From: Streptomyces spectabilis
GTDB taxonomy: Bacteria > Actinomycetota > Actinomycetes > Streptomycetales > Streptomycetaceae
NCBI RefSeq assembly: GCF_008704795.1
Contig: NZ_CP023690.1
Coordinates: forward strand, 9,000,501-9,064,500
Length of the DNA stretch: 64,000 nucleotides
Direction of reading: 5' to 3'
A program made the position numbers and the translations under genes. Positions 48,551 to 57,182 of the stretch are shown in pieces (position 1 is the stretch's first letter; each line of letters opens with the position of its first letter). The notes under the pieces were generated by a model, which searched no databases, had not been told where the DNA came from, and was given only the letters and a program-made list of their open reading frames with translations.

Positions 48551-50673
48551 CGCCAGTGACCGCCCGCCCCCGTCTTGTGCTGCTGCTCGCCGCCCTGGTG
48601 GCCGCCCTCTGCGCGGTCGCGGGCGCGGGCACGCACGAGCGGCTCGCCAACGGGGGCTACACCGCGAAGGACACGGAGGCGGACCGGGCGGCCGCGGTGC
48701 TGGCCCGCGCGGGCGCGGCCCCGCCGGACCTGGTGCTCCTCGCCCGGTCCTCCACGGGGGTGGACGCGGCAGGTGCCCGACGGACGGGCCTCGGCCTCAC
48801 GCGGGAGCTGGCCGCGGCCGACGGGGTGGCCTCGACCCGCTCGTACTGGATCACGTCCGACACGCTGCTGCGCTCCAAGGACGGGCGGGCCGCCCTGGTC
48901 ACCGCCGACCTCGAAGGCGCCGACCGGGACGCGACAGCCACAGCCCGCGAGCTGGTCCCCGAGCTCACGGGCCACCGCGGGCCCCTGGACATCACCGCGA
49001 CCGGCGCCTCCTGGGTGAGCGTGCAGGCCGCGGAGGCGAGCGCACGGGACCTCGTCACCGCCGAGTTGATCGCGGCGCCCCTCACCCTGCTGCTCCTCGC
49101 GGTGGCGCTGCGCTCGCTGCTCGCCGCCCTTGTGCCCGTCGTGATCGGCGCGCTCGCGGTCGTGGGCACGACGGCGCTGCTGCGGGCGCTGACGTACGCC
49201 ATGCCGGTGTCGGTCTTCGCGATGAACCTTACGACGGCGCTCGGCTTCGGCCTCGCCGTCGACTACGGACTCTTCCTCATCACCCGGTTCCGCGAGGAGC
49301 TGGGCCACAGCCGTGCGGTGCCCGACGCGGTGGCGCGCACGGTGCGCACCACCGGACACACGGTGGTGGTCTCGGCCTGCACGGTGGCCCTCGCGATGGC
49401 GGCGCTGCTCGTGCTGCCGCTGCCGTTCCTGCGCTCCATGGCCTGCGCGGGCATGGCGGTGGCGCTCCTCGCGGCGGCCGCCGCCCTGGCCGTCGTACCG
49501 CCGCTGCTGCTTCTGCTCGGCGAGCGCATCGGCCGCACCGGGCGCCCCGACAGCCCGCTGTGGCGGCGGGCCGCGAAGGTGGTCACCCGGCGGCCGGCGC
49601 TGTACGGGATCGGCTGCGCGGTGGCCCTGGTGCTGTGCGCGATGCCGTTCGGGCACGTCCGGTTCGGGCTCATCGACGAGCGGACGCTGCTGGCGAGCAC
49701 CGAGGCCCATGCGACGGGGGAGGAGATCCGGGGGCGCTTCGCCGCGCCCGCCGAGCGGACCCTCACGGTGGTACTGCCCAAGGCGGCTGACGCCGAGGCG
49801 TACCGGCGGCGGGTGGCCGCCCTGGACGACGTGGCCTCGGTCCGCCCCGCGAACGTGCCCGGGCTCGGCCCGGTGTTGACCGTCGTCGGCACCGCGGAAC
49901 CCCAATCGGCCGCCGCGCAGCGGCTTGTGGCCGACCTCCGTGAGGCATCCCCCGAGGGCGCCCGGGTGGCGGGCCGCGCGGCGATGCTCGTCGACACCAA
50001 GGCGGCGGTGGCCGAGCGGCTGCCCCTGGCCGGCGGAGTACTGGCGGTCACCACCTGGGCGATGCTCTTCCTGCTGACCCGCAGCGTGCTGCTGCCCTTC
50101 AAGGCGCTGCTCGTGGGCGCGTTGAGCCTGACGGCGAGCTTCGGCCTGGTGGTGCACATCTTCCAGGACGGCCATCTACGGGGTGTGCTCGGCGAGTTCG
50201 CCGTCACGGGCGCGCTGGACCTGACGCTGCCCCTGCTCATGGCGGCCGTGGCCTTCGGACTCGCGATCGACTACGAGATCTTCCTGCTCTCCCGCGTGCG
50301 CGAGCAGTGGCTGCGGGGCCTGGACAACCGGGACGCCGTGGTGGAGGGCGTGGCCCGCACCGGGCGGCTCGTCACCACGGCGGCCCTCGCGGTGGCCCTG
50401 GTCACAGGAGTGCTCGCCACCTCCGGACTGACGGTCCTGAAGCTCCTCGGCACCGGGCTCGCCGTCGCCGTGCTCCTTGACGCCACCGTGGTCCGGGGAA
50501 TCCTGGTCCCTGCCTTCCTCACCCTGGCGGGCCGCGCCAACTGGTGGGCGCCCGCGTGGCTGCCGCAAGGCGACCCGACCGGGGCACAGGGACGGGGAGT
50601 CCGTCGAAGTGCCCCTCTCGCGGACTCGGTCGAGAGCCATGCTGACGGTTGCCGCGCTATGACTCGCCGGTGA
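48547..50673 (+). CDS. MMPL/RND-family transporter
   Basis: A 708-residue protein with about 11-12 transmembrane helices in two halves. Each half carries the family signature GxxxDYxxFLxxR (GLAVDYGLFLITRFREE and GLAIDYEIFLLSRVREQ), whose Asp-Tyr pair drives proton coupling. Each half has one external loop domain (about residues 30-160 and 375-480). MMPL proteins export lipids and polyketide-like products. It is coupled to the ACP and ketosynthase genes, so it likely exports their lipid product. Its 3' end overlaps the convergent PEBP-like gene by 17 bp. Confidence 0.92.
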   Translation: MTPVTARPRLVLLLAALVAALCAVAGAGTHERLANGGYTAKDTEADRAAAVLARAGAAPPDLVLLARSSTGVDAAGARRTGLGLTRELAAADGVASTRSYWITSDTLLRSKDGRAALVTADLEGADRDATATARELVPELTGHRGPLDITATGASWVSVQAAEASARDLVTAELIAAPLTLLLLAVALRSLLAALVPVVIGALAVVGTTALLRALTYAMPVSVFAMNLTTALGFGLAVDYGLFLITRFREELGHSRAVPDAVARTVRTTGHTVVVSACTVALAMAALLVLPLPFLRSMACAGMAVALLAAAAALAVVPPLLLLLGERIGRTGRPDSPLWRRAAKVVTRRPALYGIGCAVALVLCAMPFGHVRFGLIDERTLLASTEAHATGEEIRGRFAAPAERTLTVVLPKAADAEAYRRRVAALDDVASVRPANVPGLGPVLTVVGTAEPQSAAAQRLVADLREASPEGARVAGRAAMLVDTKAAVAERLPLAGGVLAVTTWAMLFLLTRSVLLPFKALLVGALSLTASFGLVVHIFQDGHLRGVLGEFAVTGALDLTLPLLMAAVAFGLAIDYEIFLLSRVREQWLRGLDNRDAVVEGVARTGRLVTTAALAVALVTGVLATSGLTVLKLLGTGLAVAVLLDATVVRGILVPAFLTLAGRANWWAPAWLPQGDPTGAQGRGVRRSAPLADSVESHADGCRAMTRR

Positions 50674-51241
50674 TCCTGGCCGAGCCGATCGTCGCCGCGA
50701 CGATCTCCCTGGCGGCGGTCCGGGTCGACGAGCCGGAGTTCAGGTTGGTCAGTGATGGCTGGTCGAGGGCGTGGACGACGAACTCGTAGGTGTTCACCGT
50801 CGAGGGCGAGCACGGCCCCTGGTAGCCGTAGAGGCTCGCGCTGCCGCGGTAGTAGACCTGCCGGGCTCCCGCCGGGACCGACGGCCGGTACGTGTGGTCG
50901 ACGTTCTGGGGGAGTGAGGTCGTGCTCGGCGGGATGTCGTAGATGACCCAGTGGATGAGGTTGCCGTTGTCGAGGTCGCGCATGACGATCGCGTAGCTCT
51001 TGGCGGCGGCCGGAGCACCCGACCAGGTCAAGGGAGGCGATTCGTTCCTCTTGGCGGGGTCGCTCCCTCCGCCGCTGGTGCACTCGTGGACCTTGGGGAT
51101 GACGCCGCCGTCGGTGAACGCGGTGCTGGACAGGGCGAACGCGCTCCGGGGTGCCGACGGCGCCGACGAAGCCGTGGCCGGCGAGAGGGCGGCGGCCCCG
51201 GTGATGAGCAGAGCGCACAGCACGATCCTTGCACTTCTCAC
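50657..51241 (-). CDS. Secreted YbhB/YbcL (PEBP/RKIP-like) protein
   Basis: A 194-residue exported protein. The signal peptide (1 to about 26, ending SSA) is followed by the phosphatidylethanolamine-binding-protein fold: NESPPLTWSGAP, the anion pocket DLDNGNLIHWVIYDIPPS and YGYQGPCSPS with a Cys pair partner at Cys54. Members bind small phosphorylated or lipid ligands; the bacterial roles are unclear. It lies convergent to the MMPL gene. Confidence 0.88.
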   Translation of the reverse strand: MRSARIVLCALLITGAAALSPATASSAPSAPRSAFALSSTAFTDGGVIPKVHECTSGGGSDPAKRNESPPLTWSGAPAAAKSYAIVMRDLDNGNLIHWVIYDIPPSTTSLPQNVDHTYRPSVPAGARQVYYRGSASLYGYQGPCSPSTVNTYEFVVHALDQPSLTNLNSGSSTRTAAREIVAATIGSARITGES

Positions 51242-51516
51242 TGGAGGCTCCCGAGGATGTTTGTGGTCGCTGAGGTGTCCGTGGCGCGAGAGCGGTATGC
51301 GTGCGGTGGAACCAGCGTATGCACCACGGGTTTTGACGTCATGTCACTTATCGATTCAATCGATGTACTTTTCTCGCTCTCACGAACCTGGAGGGCGCGA
51401 GCCTGCTGGGGACGCGTCTGCTGGGGACGAGCGTGCCGAGGACGAGGTCTTACGGAACGGTGACGCGGGCCGGTGCCACCGGCCGACGGCCCTCACCGCC
51501 GCCTAGCGTGGGCGGC
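51242..51516. other. Divergent region with 15-bp repeats
   Basis: The 275-bp spacer between the PEBP-like gene and the epimerase gene carries three tandem 15-bp repeats (51401-51445, pattern GyCTGCTGGGGACGm) and, near its right end, a TAGCGT (-10) at 51504-51509 seven nt before the epimerase ATG, suggesting a leaderless message. Confidence 0.5.
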
Positions 51517-52566
51517 ATGCGGGTACTGGTCACCGGCGGCGCCGGGTTCATCGGAACACACCTCGTCGACGCGCTCCTTGAGCGCGGCCACGACGTCGTC
51601 TCCTACGACGCGCTCCTGGCATCGGCGCACACGGGTCCGGCGCGCGCGGCCCGCCCCGGGGAGCGGCTCGTCCTCGCGGACGTACGGGACGGGCAGGCCG
51701 TCACGGAGGCGCTGCGCGGCGTCGACGCCGTCTGCCACCAGGCGGCGATGGTGGGTCTCGGCAAGGACTTCGTGGACGCGCCCGCGTACGTCGGCTGCAA
51801 CGACCTGGGCACAGCGGTGCTGCTCGCCGCGATGGCCGCGGCCGGGGTGCGGTGTCTGGTCCTCGCCGGGTCGATGGTGATCTACGGAGAGGGGCGGTAC
51901 ACGTGCGCCCGTCACGGTCCGGTGCGGCCGGGGCCGCGCGCCGACGTCGACCTGGCGGCGGGCCGCTTCGAGCCCCTCTGCCCGCTGTGCGGCGACGACT
52001 TGGCGCCGGGCCTGGTCCCGGAGGACGCGCCCGCCGACCCGCGCAACGTGTACGCGGCGACGAAGCTCCAGCAGGAGCACCTGTGCGCCGCGTGGGCCCG
52101 GAGCACCGGCGGCCGCGCGGTGTCGCTGCGCTACCACAACGTGTACGGGCCCGGCATGCCCCGCGACACGCCCTATGCCGGGGTGGCGTCCCTGTTCCGG
52201 TCCGCCCTCGCCCGGGGTGAGGCGCCGCAGGTCTTCGAGGACGGCGGGCAGTTGCGGGACTTCGTCCACGTACGGGACGTGGCGTCGGCGGCGGCGACGG
52301 CCGCCGAGGCGGCGGGGTCCCGCGCGGCCGGGTCGCTCACCGCGTACAACACCGGCAGCGGGGAGCCGCACACGGTCGGCGAGATGGCCCGGGCGCTGGC
52401 CCTGGCCCACGGCGGGCCCGCCCCGGTGACCACGGGCGCCTACCGGCTCGGCGACGTACGGCACATCACGGCGGACTCGGCCCGGCTGCGCCGGGAGCTC
52501 GGGTGGGAGCCGAGGACGGGGTTCGCGGAGGGGATGCGGGAGTTCGCCGGGGCGCCGCTGCGGTAG
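51517..52566 (+). CDS. NAD-dependent epimerase/dehydratase with CxxH/CxxC insertion
   Basis: A 349-residue extended SDR. The nucleotide loop is TGGAGFIG, the catalytic residues are Ser119 with Tyr179 and Lys183 (YAATK), and the substrate region has RYHNVYGPGMPR. An unusual insertion contains Cys130, His133, Cys155 and Cys158 (CxxH plus CPLC), which could bind zinc. The sugar-nucleotide-like substrate is unknown. The start at ATG 51517 has no ribosome-binding site but a -10 element 7 nt upstream, so it is probably leaderless. Confidence 0.85.
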   Translation: MRVLVTGGAGFIGTHLVDALLERGHDVVSYDALLASAHTGPARAARPGERLVLADVRDGQAVTEALRGVDAVCHQAAMVGLGKDFVDAPAYVGCNDLGTAVLLAAMAAAGVRCLVLAGSMVIYGEGRYTCARHGPVRPGPRADVDLAAGRFEPLCPLCGDDLAPGLVPEDAPADPRNVYAATKLQQEHLCAAWARSTGGRAVSLRYHNVYGPGMPRDTPYAGVASLFRSALARGEAPQVFEDGGQLRDFVHVRDVASAAATAAEAAGSRAAGSLTAYNTGSGEPHTVGEMARALALAHGGPAPVTTGAYRLGDVRHITADSARLRRELGWEPRTGFAEGMREFAGAPLR

Positions 52567-52593
52567 CCGGGCGGCCCTGCGCGCCGGCCGGGG

Positions 52594-53709
52594 CTACACG
52601 GCCCCGGCCGGTGGCAGGACCACCTCGAAACGGCAGCCGCCGGAGACATTGCGCACGGCCGCGCGGCCCCGGTGGGCCTCGACGATGCCGCGCACGATGG
52701 CGAGGCCGAGCCCGGCGCCCGCGGGCGGGGTCCGCGCGTGCGTCCCCCGCCAGCCCATGTCGAAGACCCGCGCCAGGTCCTCCTCGGGGATGCCGCCGCA
52801 TTCGTCCGTCACCGACAGGACGACCCCGTCGGCCGACCGCTCGGCCGCGACGGCGACCGTGCCGTCCGCGGGCGTCCGGCGGATCGCGTTGATCAGGAGA
52901 TTGCCGAGGACCCGGCTCATCTCCTTGCTGTCGACCTCCACCGGTACGGCGTCGATGCGCTGCCCCACGAGCCGTACGCCGTGCTCGCGCGCGAGCGGAT
53001 CGGCCCCGGCCAGGGCGTCGCCCACCAGGTCGTAGACGGAGATCCGCGCGCGGGTGAGCGCGAGGGCCCCGGCGTGGATGCGGGAGAGCTCGAACAGGTC
53101 GCCCACCATGCCGTCGAGGCGCTCGACCTCGGTGCGGATCTGGCGCAGATAGCGGTCGGGCTCGGCGGCCACGCCGTCCTCCAGGGCCTCGGCCATGGCG
53201 CGCAGGCCCGCGAGCGGGGTGCGCAGGTCGTGCGAGATCCAGGCGACGAGTTCGCGGCGCGAGTTCTCCAGGGCCCGCTCCCGCTCGCGGGACTCGGCGA
53301 GGCGCGCGCTGGTGTGCTCCAACTCCTGGCTGAGCGCGGAGAGTTCGGCCGTCGCGGGCGCCTCGGGGGCGGCGAAGCTGCCGCCGGTACCGAACGAGCG
53401 GGCCGCCCGCGCCAGGTCCCTGCTGCGGGCGACGACCCACCGGCCGAGCAGGAGCGCCGCGGCGAAGGACACGACGGAGGCCATGGCCACGACGATGGTG
53501 ACGACGGTCAGGTCGTGCCGGGACAGGAACATCTGCCACGCGACGGCGAGCGTCCCCGCGAGCATGGCCGTGACGGCCACCGCGACGATGACGGTCAGGG
53601 ACACGACGAGCGAACGGTGGCGCAGCAGCCGCAGCGCACCGGCGCCGAGCAGTCCGGCGGCCGCCGCGCCGAGGAAGGCGTACAGGGCGATGAGCAGGAT
53701 GTCGGTCAC
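52594..53709 (-). CDS. Sensor histidine kinase
   Basis: A 371-residue membrane kinase: three hydrophobic segments in residues 1-90 with very short external loops, a HAMP-like linker, HisKA with phosphorylated His160 (WISHDLRTPLAGLRAM) and HATPase with NLLINAIRRTP, DECGGIPEED and GAGLGLAIVRG. The small sensor region suggests detection within the membrane. GTG 53709 overlaps the stop of the response regulator gene (GTGA), so both are co-translated. Confidence 0.92.
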   Translation of the reverse strand: MTDILLIALYAFLGAAAAGLLGAGALRLLRHRSLVVSLTVIVAVAVTAMLAGTLAVAWQMFLSRHDLTVVTIVVAMASVVSFAAALLLGRWVVARSRDLARAARSFGTGGSFAAPEAPATAELSALSQELEHTSARLAESRERERALENSRRELVAWISHDLRTPLAGLRAMAEALEDGVAAEPDRYLRQIRTEVERLDGMVGDLFELSRIHAGALALTRARISVYDLVGDALAGADPLAREHGVRLVGQRIDAVPVEVDSKEMSRVLGNLLINAIRRTPADGTVAVAAERSADGVVLSVTDECGGIPEEDLARVFDMGWRGTHARTPPAGAGLGLAIVRGIVEAHRGRAAVRNVSGGCRFEVVLPPAGAV

Positions 53710-54518
53710 GGGCGCGGGCCGCCTTCGCGGCCCGCGGGATCCGCGGCCACCGCCGGGGCTTCCGCCCCCGGCTCCTCCACCTCACCCGGCACACCCGGCA
53801 CTTCCGCCTCGCCGGCCTCCAGGCGGTACCCGACCCCCCACACCGTCTGGATCAGCCGCGGTGCCCCGGGGTCGTCCTCCACTTTGCCGCGCAGCCTGCG
53901 GACGTGGACCGTGACCGTGGACAGGTCGCCGAAGTCCCAGCCCCACACCTCGCGCATCAGCTCCTCGCGGCCGAAGGCGCGGCCCGGGTGTCGCAGGAAG
54001 TGGGCGAGGAGGTCGAACTCGCGGACGGTCAGGGCGAGGTCGGCGCCGCGCTTGGTGGCGCGGCGCGCCGCCGGGTCCAGGGCGAGGGCTCCGGCACGCA
54101 GCCGCGCGCCGGGCCGCGGCGCCGGTGCGGCCGCGCGGCTGCGGCGGAGCACCGACTCGACCCGCAGGACGAGCTCGCGCGGGCTGAACGGCTTGGTCAC
54201 GTAGTCATCCGCCCCTATCTCCAGGCCCAGGATGCGGTCGTCCTCGTCGCCCCGCGCGGTCAGCATGATCACCGGTACGGGGCCGCGGGCCCGCAGCCTG
54301 CGGCAGACCTCCAGGCCGTCCATGCCGGGCAGCATCAGGTCGAGGACGACGAGGTCGGGCTCGCGCGCCGCGGCGCGGTCGAGGGCGCCGGGGCCGTCGA
54401 CCGCCCGGTCGACCGCGTACCCGGCGCGCTCCAAGTAGCCGGTGACGACTTCGGCGACGGTGAGGTCGTCGTCCACGACGAGGACGCGCGCACCGGTGCC
54501 TGAGGGTGGATTCCGCAT
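53706..54518 (-). CDS. OmpR/PhoB-family response regulator
   Basis: A 270-residue regulator. Receiver domain: VVDDD acidic pocket, phospho-acceptor Asp60 (DLMLPGMDGLE), conserved Thr and Lys of the switch (TARGDE, KPFSPREL). DNA-binding winged helix: residues about 145-240 with LTVREFDLLAHFLRHPGRAF and VTVHVRRLRGKVE. An extra Pro/Glu/Ala tail of 30 residues ends the protein. It pairs with the overlapping sensor kinase. The divergent glycosyltransferase operon is a likely target. Confidence 0.93.
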   Translation of the reverse strand: MRNPPSGTGARVLVVDDDLTVAEVVTGYLERAGYAVDRAVDGPGALDRAAAREPDLVVLDLMLPGMDGLEVCRRLRARGPVPVIMLTARGDEDDRILGLEIGADDYVTKPFSPRELVLRVESVLRRSRAAAPAPRPGARLRAGALALDPAARRATKRGADLALTVREFDLLAHFLRHPGRAFGREELMREVWGWDFGDLSTVTVHVRRLRGKVEDDPGAPRLIQTVWGVGYRLEAGEAEVPGVPGEVEEPGAEAPAVAADPAGREGGPRP

Positions 54519-54587
54519 GTCACCAGCCTCGCACCACGCGCTCACGCGCGCGGACCGCGCGGAGCCCCACGGCCCCGACGTCCGCGT

Positions 54588-54634
54588 TTCGTAAGGACCC
54601 GAAGCCCGTTTTGCCCGTTTCTGCTTCGTAGGGT
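54588..54634 (+). promoter_or_regulatory. Promoter of the glycosyltransferase operon with direct repeat
   Basis: TTCGTAAGG (54588-54596) and TTCGTAGGG (54625-54633) form a direct repeat 37 bp apart. TAGGGT (54629-54634) is a -10 lying 7 nt before GTG 54642, so the message is probably leaderless. The repeats may be sites for the divergent response regulator. Confidence 0.5.
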
Positions 54635-54641
54635 GAGGGCC

Positions 54642-55388
54642 GTGACTCACCCTTCCCCCGCCTCCCCGGTCCCGGTGGAGCGCCCCGTTCCGCCCGCCGA
54701 CGTCGTGCTGCCCTGCCTCGACGAGGCCGCGGCGCTGCCCTGGGTGCTCGCCCGCATCCCGGCGGGCTGGCGCGCGATCGTCGTGGACAACGGCTCCACC
54801 GACGGCTCGGCCGACATCGCCCGCGCGCTCGGCGCGACCGTCGTGCACGAACCGCGGCGCGGCTTCGGCGCCGCCTGCCACGCCGGGCTCGCCGCCGCCG
54901 ACGCGGACGTCGTGTGCTTCTGCGACTGCGACGCCTCCCTGGACCCGGGGCTGCTCGTGCCGTTCGTACGCGAGGTCGCCGCCGACCGCGCCGACCTCGT
55001 CCTCGGCCGCAGGCGGCCCCGGAGGCGCGGGGCCTGGCCGCCGCACGCCCGCGCGGGCAACCTCGCGCTGTCGCTGATGCTGCGCCGCCGCACCGGTCTC
55101 ACCCTGCGCGACCTGGGCCCACTGCGGGCGGCACGCCGCGCGGACCTGCTGTCCCTCGCGCTCACCGACCGGCGCAGCGGCTACCCCTTGCAGATGGTGG
55201 TGCGGGCCGCCGACGCCGACTGGCGGATCGAGGAGCGCGACGTGCCGTATCTGCCGCGCGTCGGCGCGTCCAAGGTCACCGGCACCTGGCGGGGCACCTG
55301 GCAGGCGGTGCGGGACATGCGCCGCGTCCTCGCCGAGCCGCCCCTCGCCACGGGCCCGCGCGGCCCGCGGAAGGAGGCCGCGCGATGA
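54642..55388 (+). CDS. Family 2 glycosyltransferase
   Basis: A 248-residue GT-A fold glycosyltransferase. It shows VVLPCLDEAAALPWVLAR, VDNGSTDGSADIA and the metal-binding CDCDASLDP (DxD-like). The acceptor side has VGASKVTGTWRGT, as in polyprenyl-phosphate sugar transferases, although no transmembrane helix is present. It starts at GTG 54642; the GTG at 54633 lies inside the -10 element. Its stop overlaps the DUF2064 start (ATGA). Confidence 0.88.
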   Translation: MTHPSPASPVPVERPVPPADVVLPCLDEAAALPWVLARIPAGWRAIVVDNGSTDGSADIARALGATVVHEPRRGFGAACHAGLAAADADVVCFCDCDASLDPGLLVPFVREVAADRADLVLGRRRPRRRGAWPPHARAGNLALSLMLRRRTGLTLRDLGPLRAARRADLLSLALTDRRSGYPLQMVVRAADADWRIEERDVPYLPRVGASKVTGTWRGTWQAVRDMRRVLAEPPLATGPRGPRKEAAR

Positions 55389-56053
55389 CCGCACGCACCG
55401 GGCCCGCCACCCTCCTGGTCATCGCCAAGGCTCCGCTCCCGGGCGCCGTGAAGACCCGGCTCACCCCGCCCTACACCCCGCAGGAAGCCGCCCGGCTCGC
55501 CGAGGCCGCGCTCGCCGACACCCTGGACGCCGTGCTCGCGGCGCCCGCGCGGCGCAGAGTGCTCGTCCTCGCCGGGGAGCCGGGGCCCTGGCTGCCGCCC
55601 GGCATCGAGGTGGTGCCGCAGGGCGCGGGCGGGCTCGACGCACGGCTCGCCGCCGCGTTCGCGGGCTGCGCGGGGCCGACCGTGCTCGTCGGCATGGACA
55701 CCCCGCAGGTGACGCCCGCGCTGCTCGCGCCCGCGCTCGCGGCCGACGCCCGGCGGGACGCCGACGCCTGGTTCGGGCCCGCGGCCGACGGCGGGTTCTG
55801 GGCCCTCGGGCTCGCCGAGCCGGACCCGGACCTGCTGCGCGGGGTCCCCATGTCCACGCCGACGACCGGCGCCGCGCAGCGCGCCCGGCTCACCGGGGCG
55901 GGTCTGCGCGTGCGCGACCTCGCGGTGCTGCGGGACGTCGACACGGCGGCCGACGCCGCCCGCGTCGCGGCCCGCGCCCCCGGCACCCGGTTCGCCGCCG
56001 AACTGACCAGGATCGACCGCCTCGCCAGGATCGGCCGGAGGGTCCGCCGATGA
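55385..56053 (+). CDS. DUF2064 / TIGR04282-type glycosyltransferase-like protein
   Basis: A 222-residue protein of the DUF2064 family (nucleotidyl/glycosyltransferase-like Rossmann fold): VIAKAPLPGAVKTRLTPP at the N-terminus, then LVGMDTPQVTP and FGPAADGGFWALGL. Members stand next to family 2 glycosyltransferases in actinobacteria, as here. Overlaps at both ends (ATGA) show tight coupling with the glycosyltransferase and the methyltransferase. Exact activity is not known. Confidence 0.88.
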   Translation: MTARTGPATLLVIAKAPLPGAVKTRLTPPYTPQEAARLAEAALADTLDAVLAAPARRRVLVLAGEPGPWLPPGIEVVPQGAGGLDARLAAAFAGCAGPTVLVGMDTPQVTPALLAPALAADARRDADAWFGPAADGGFWALGLAEPDPDLLRGVPMSTPTTGAAQRARLTGAGLRVRDLAVLRDVDTAADAARVAARAPGTRFAAELTRIDRLARIGRRVRR

Positions 56054-56814
56054 GCACCGTCGTCCCTCCGACGCCGTGGGGCGCCGATCTGTACGAGGAG
56101 GCGCTGCGCGCCGGGCGCGGCCCGCTGTTCCTGCGCCGCGCCGACGGCTGGCTGCTCCCGCTCGACGTGGAGCGCTGGTGCGCGGCGCCCGACCCGGCCG
56201 ACCGGTCGGCGCTGCGCCGCTGCGCGGGCGCCGTCCTCGACATCGGCTGCGGCCCCGGCCGACTGGTCGCCGCGCTCGCCTCCGGGGGCCACCGCGCACT
56301 CGGCATCGACGTCAGCGAGGCGGCCGTCCGGCACACGCTGCGCATCGGCGGCTCCGCCCTGCGCCGGTCCGTCTTCGACCCGCTGCCGGGCGAGGGCCGC
56401 TGGGGCACCGCGCTGCTCATGGACGGCAACGTCGGCATCGGCGGCGACCCGGCCGCGCTCCTCGTCCGCGTGGCCGAACTCCTCGCCCCCGGCGGCCTGT
56501 TGATCGCCGAGGCGGCGCCCGTCGAGATGGACGAGCGGGTGCGCGTGCGGGTCGACGACGGCACGGGGCGCGCCCGGCCCGGCGCCACGTTCCCGTGGGC
56601 CCGGCTGGGCGCGGCCGCGCTCCTCGGGTACGCCCGCCGGGCGGGGCTGCGCCCGGCCGATCAGTGGACGGCCGACGGCCGCTGCTTCGTGGCCCTGCGG
56701 CGGCGCGCGGCCCGCAGCGCGAGCCACAGCGCCGAGCCCGCGAAGAGGCCCGCCGTGACCAGCAGCCAGCGGGCCAGGAACACGTCGGCGGACAGCCCCG
56801 TGACGCGTTCGTAG
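56050..56814 (+). CDS. SAM-dependent class I methyltransferase
   Basis: A 254-residue protein with a Rossmann SAM-binding motif LDIGCGPGRLVAALASGG, acidic IDVSE, and LLAPGGLLIAEA of motif III. The last 38 residues (from about 217) are unstructured and are encoded by sequence overlapping the 3' end of a convergent membrane-protein gene, so they may be an artefact of stop placement rather than a domain. The start overlaps the DUF2064 stop (ATGA). Probably acts on the same glycan or lipid intermediate as its two upstream neighbours. Confidence 0.85.
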   Translation: MSTVVPPTPWGADLYEEALRAGRGPLFLRRADGWLLPLDVERWCAAPDPADRSALRRCAGAVLDIGCGPGRLVAALASGGHRALGIDVSEAAVRHTLRIGGSALRRSVFDPLPGEGRWGTALLMDGNVGIGGDPAALLVRVAELLAPGGLLIAEAAPVEMDERVRVRVDDGTGRARPGATFPWARLGAAALLGYARRAGLRPADQWTADGRCFVALRRRAARSASHSAEPAKRPAVTSSQRARNTSADSPVTRS

Positions 56815-57182
56815 CGCGGCACCTGACGGGTGATCAGCGGGAACCACACCAGCAGGAGCAGCAGCGACAGGGCCGCCGGAACCCGTACGAACGCGGTCAG
56901 GTTCCGGCGCCGCCCGCCGAGCGCGGCCGTCACGGCCCGGTCGGCGGCCGCGTACAGAGGCACGAGCGCGAGGTCGTGCAGCAGCGCCGCCCCGACGAAC
57001 CACACCGGGACCGCCGCCCAGTCGTCGCGCAGCAGCCGCACCCCCGCGTACCCGGCGAGCGCGAACGAGGCGAGCAGCAGCACGAGGTGGCAGGGGCCCG
57101 CCCCGTACCGGCGGCGCGCCGCCGCGGCCCACCGGCTCCCCGCGCCCGGTCGTCCTGCCGTCGGCCTCTCCGTGCGCCTCAC
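56661..57182 (-). CDS. Small polytopic membrane protein
   Basis: A 173-residue protein with about four transmembrane helices (LVLLLASFALAGYAGV, VWFVGAALLHDLALVPLY, LSLLLLLVWFPLITR, LLVTAGLFAGSALWLALRA) and a basic tail. GTG 57182 overlaps the stop of the molybdoenzyme gene (GTGA), suggesting it is a membrane partner or maturation factor of that enzyme. Its 3' 154 bp are shared with the convergent methyltransferase gene. Confidence 0.8.
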   Translation of the reverse strand: MRRTERPTAGRPGAGSRWAAAARRRYGAGPCHLVLLLASFALAGYAGVRLLRDDWAAVPVWFVGAALLHDLALVPLYAAADRAVTAALGGRRRNLTAFVRVPAALSLLLLLVWFPLITRQVPRYERVTGLSADVFLARWLLVTAGLFAGSALWLALRAARRRRATKQRPSAVH

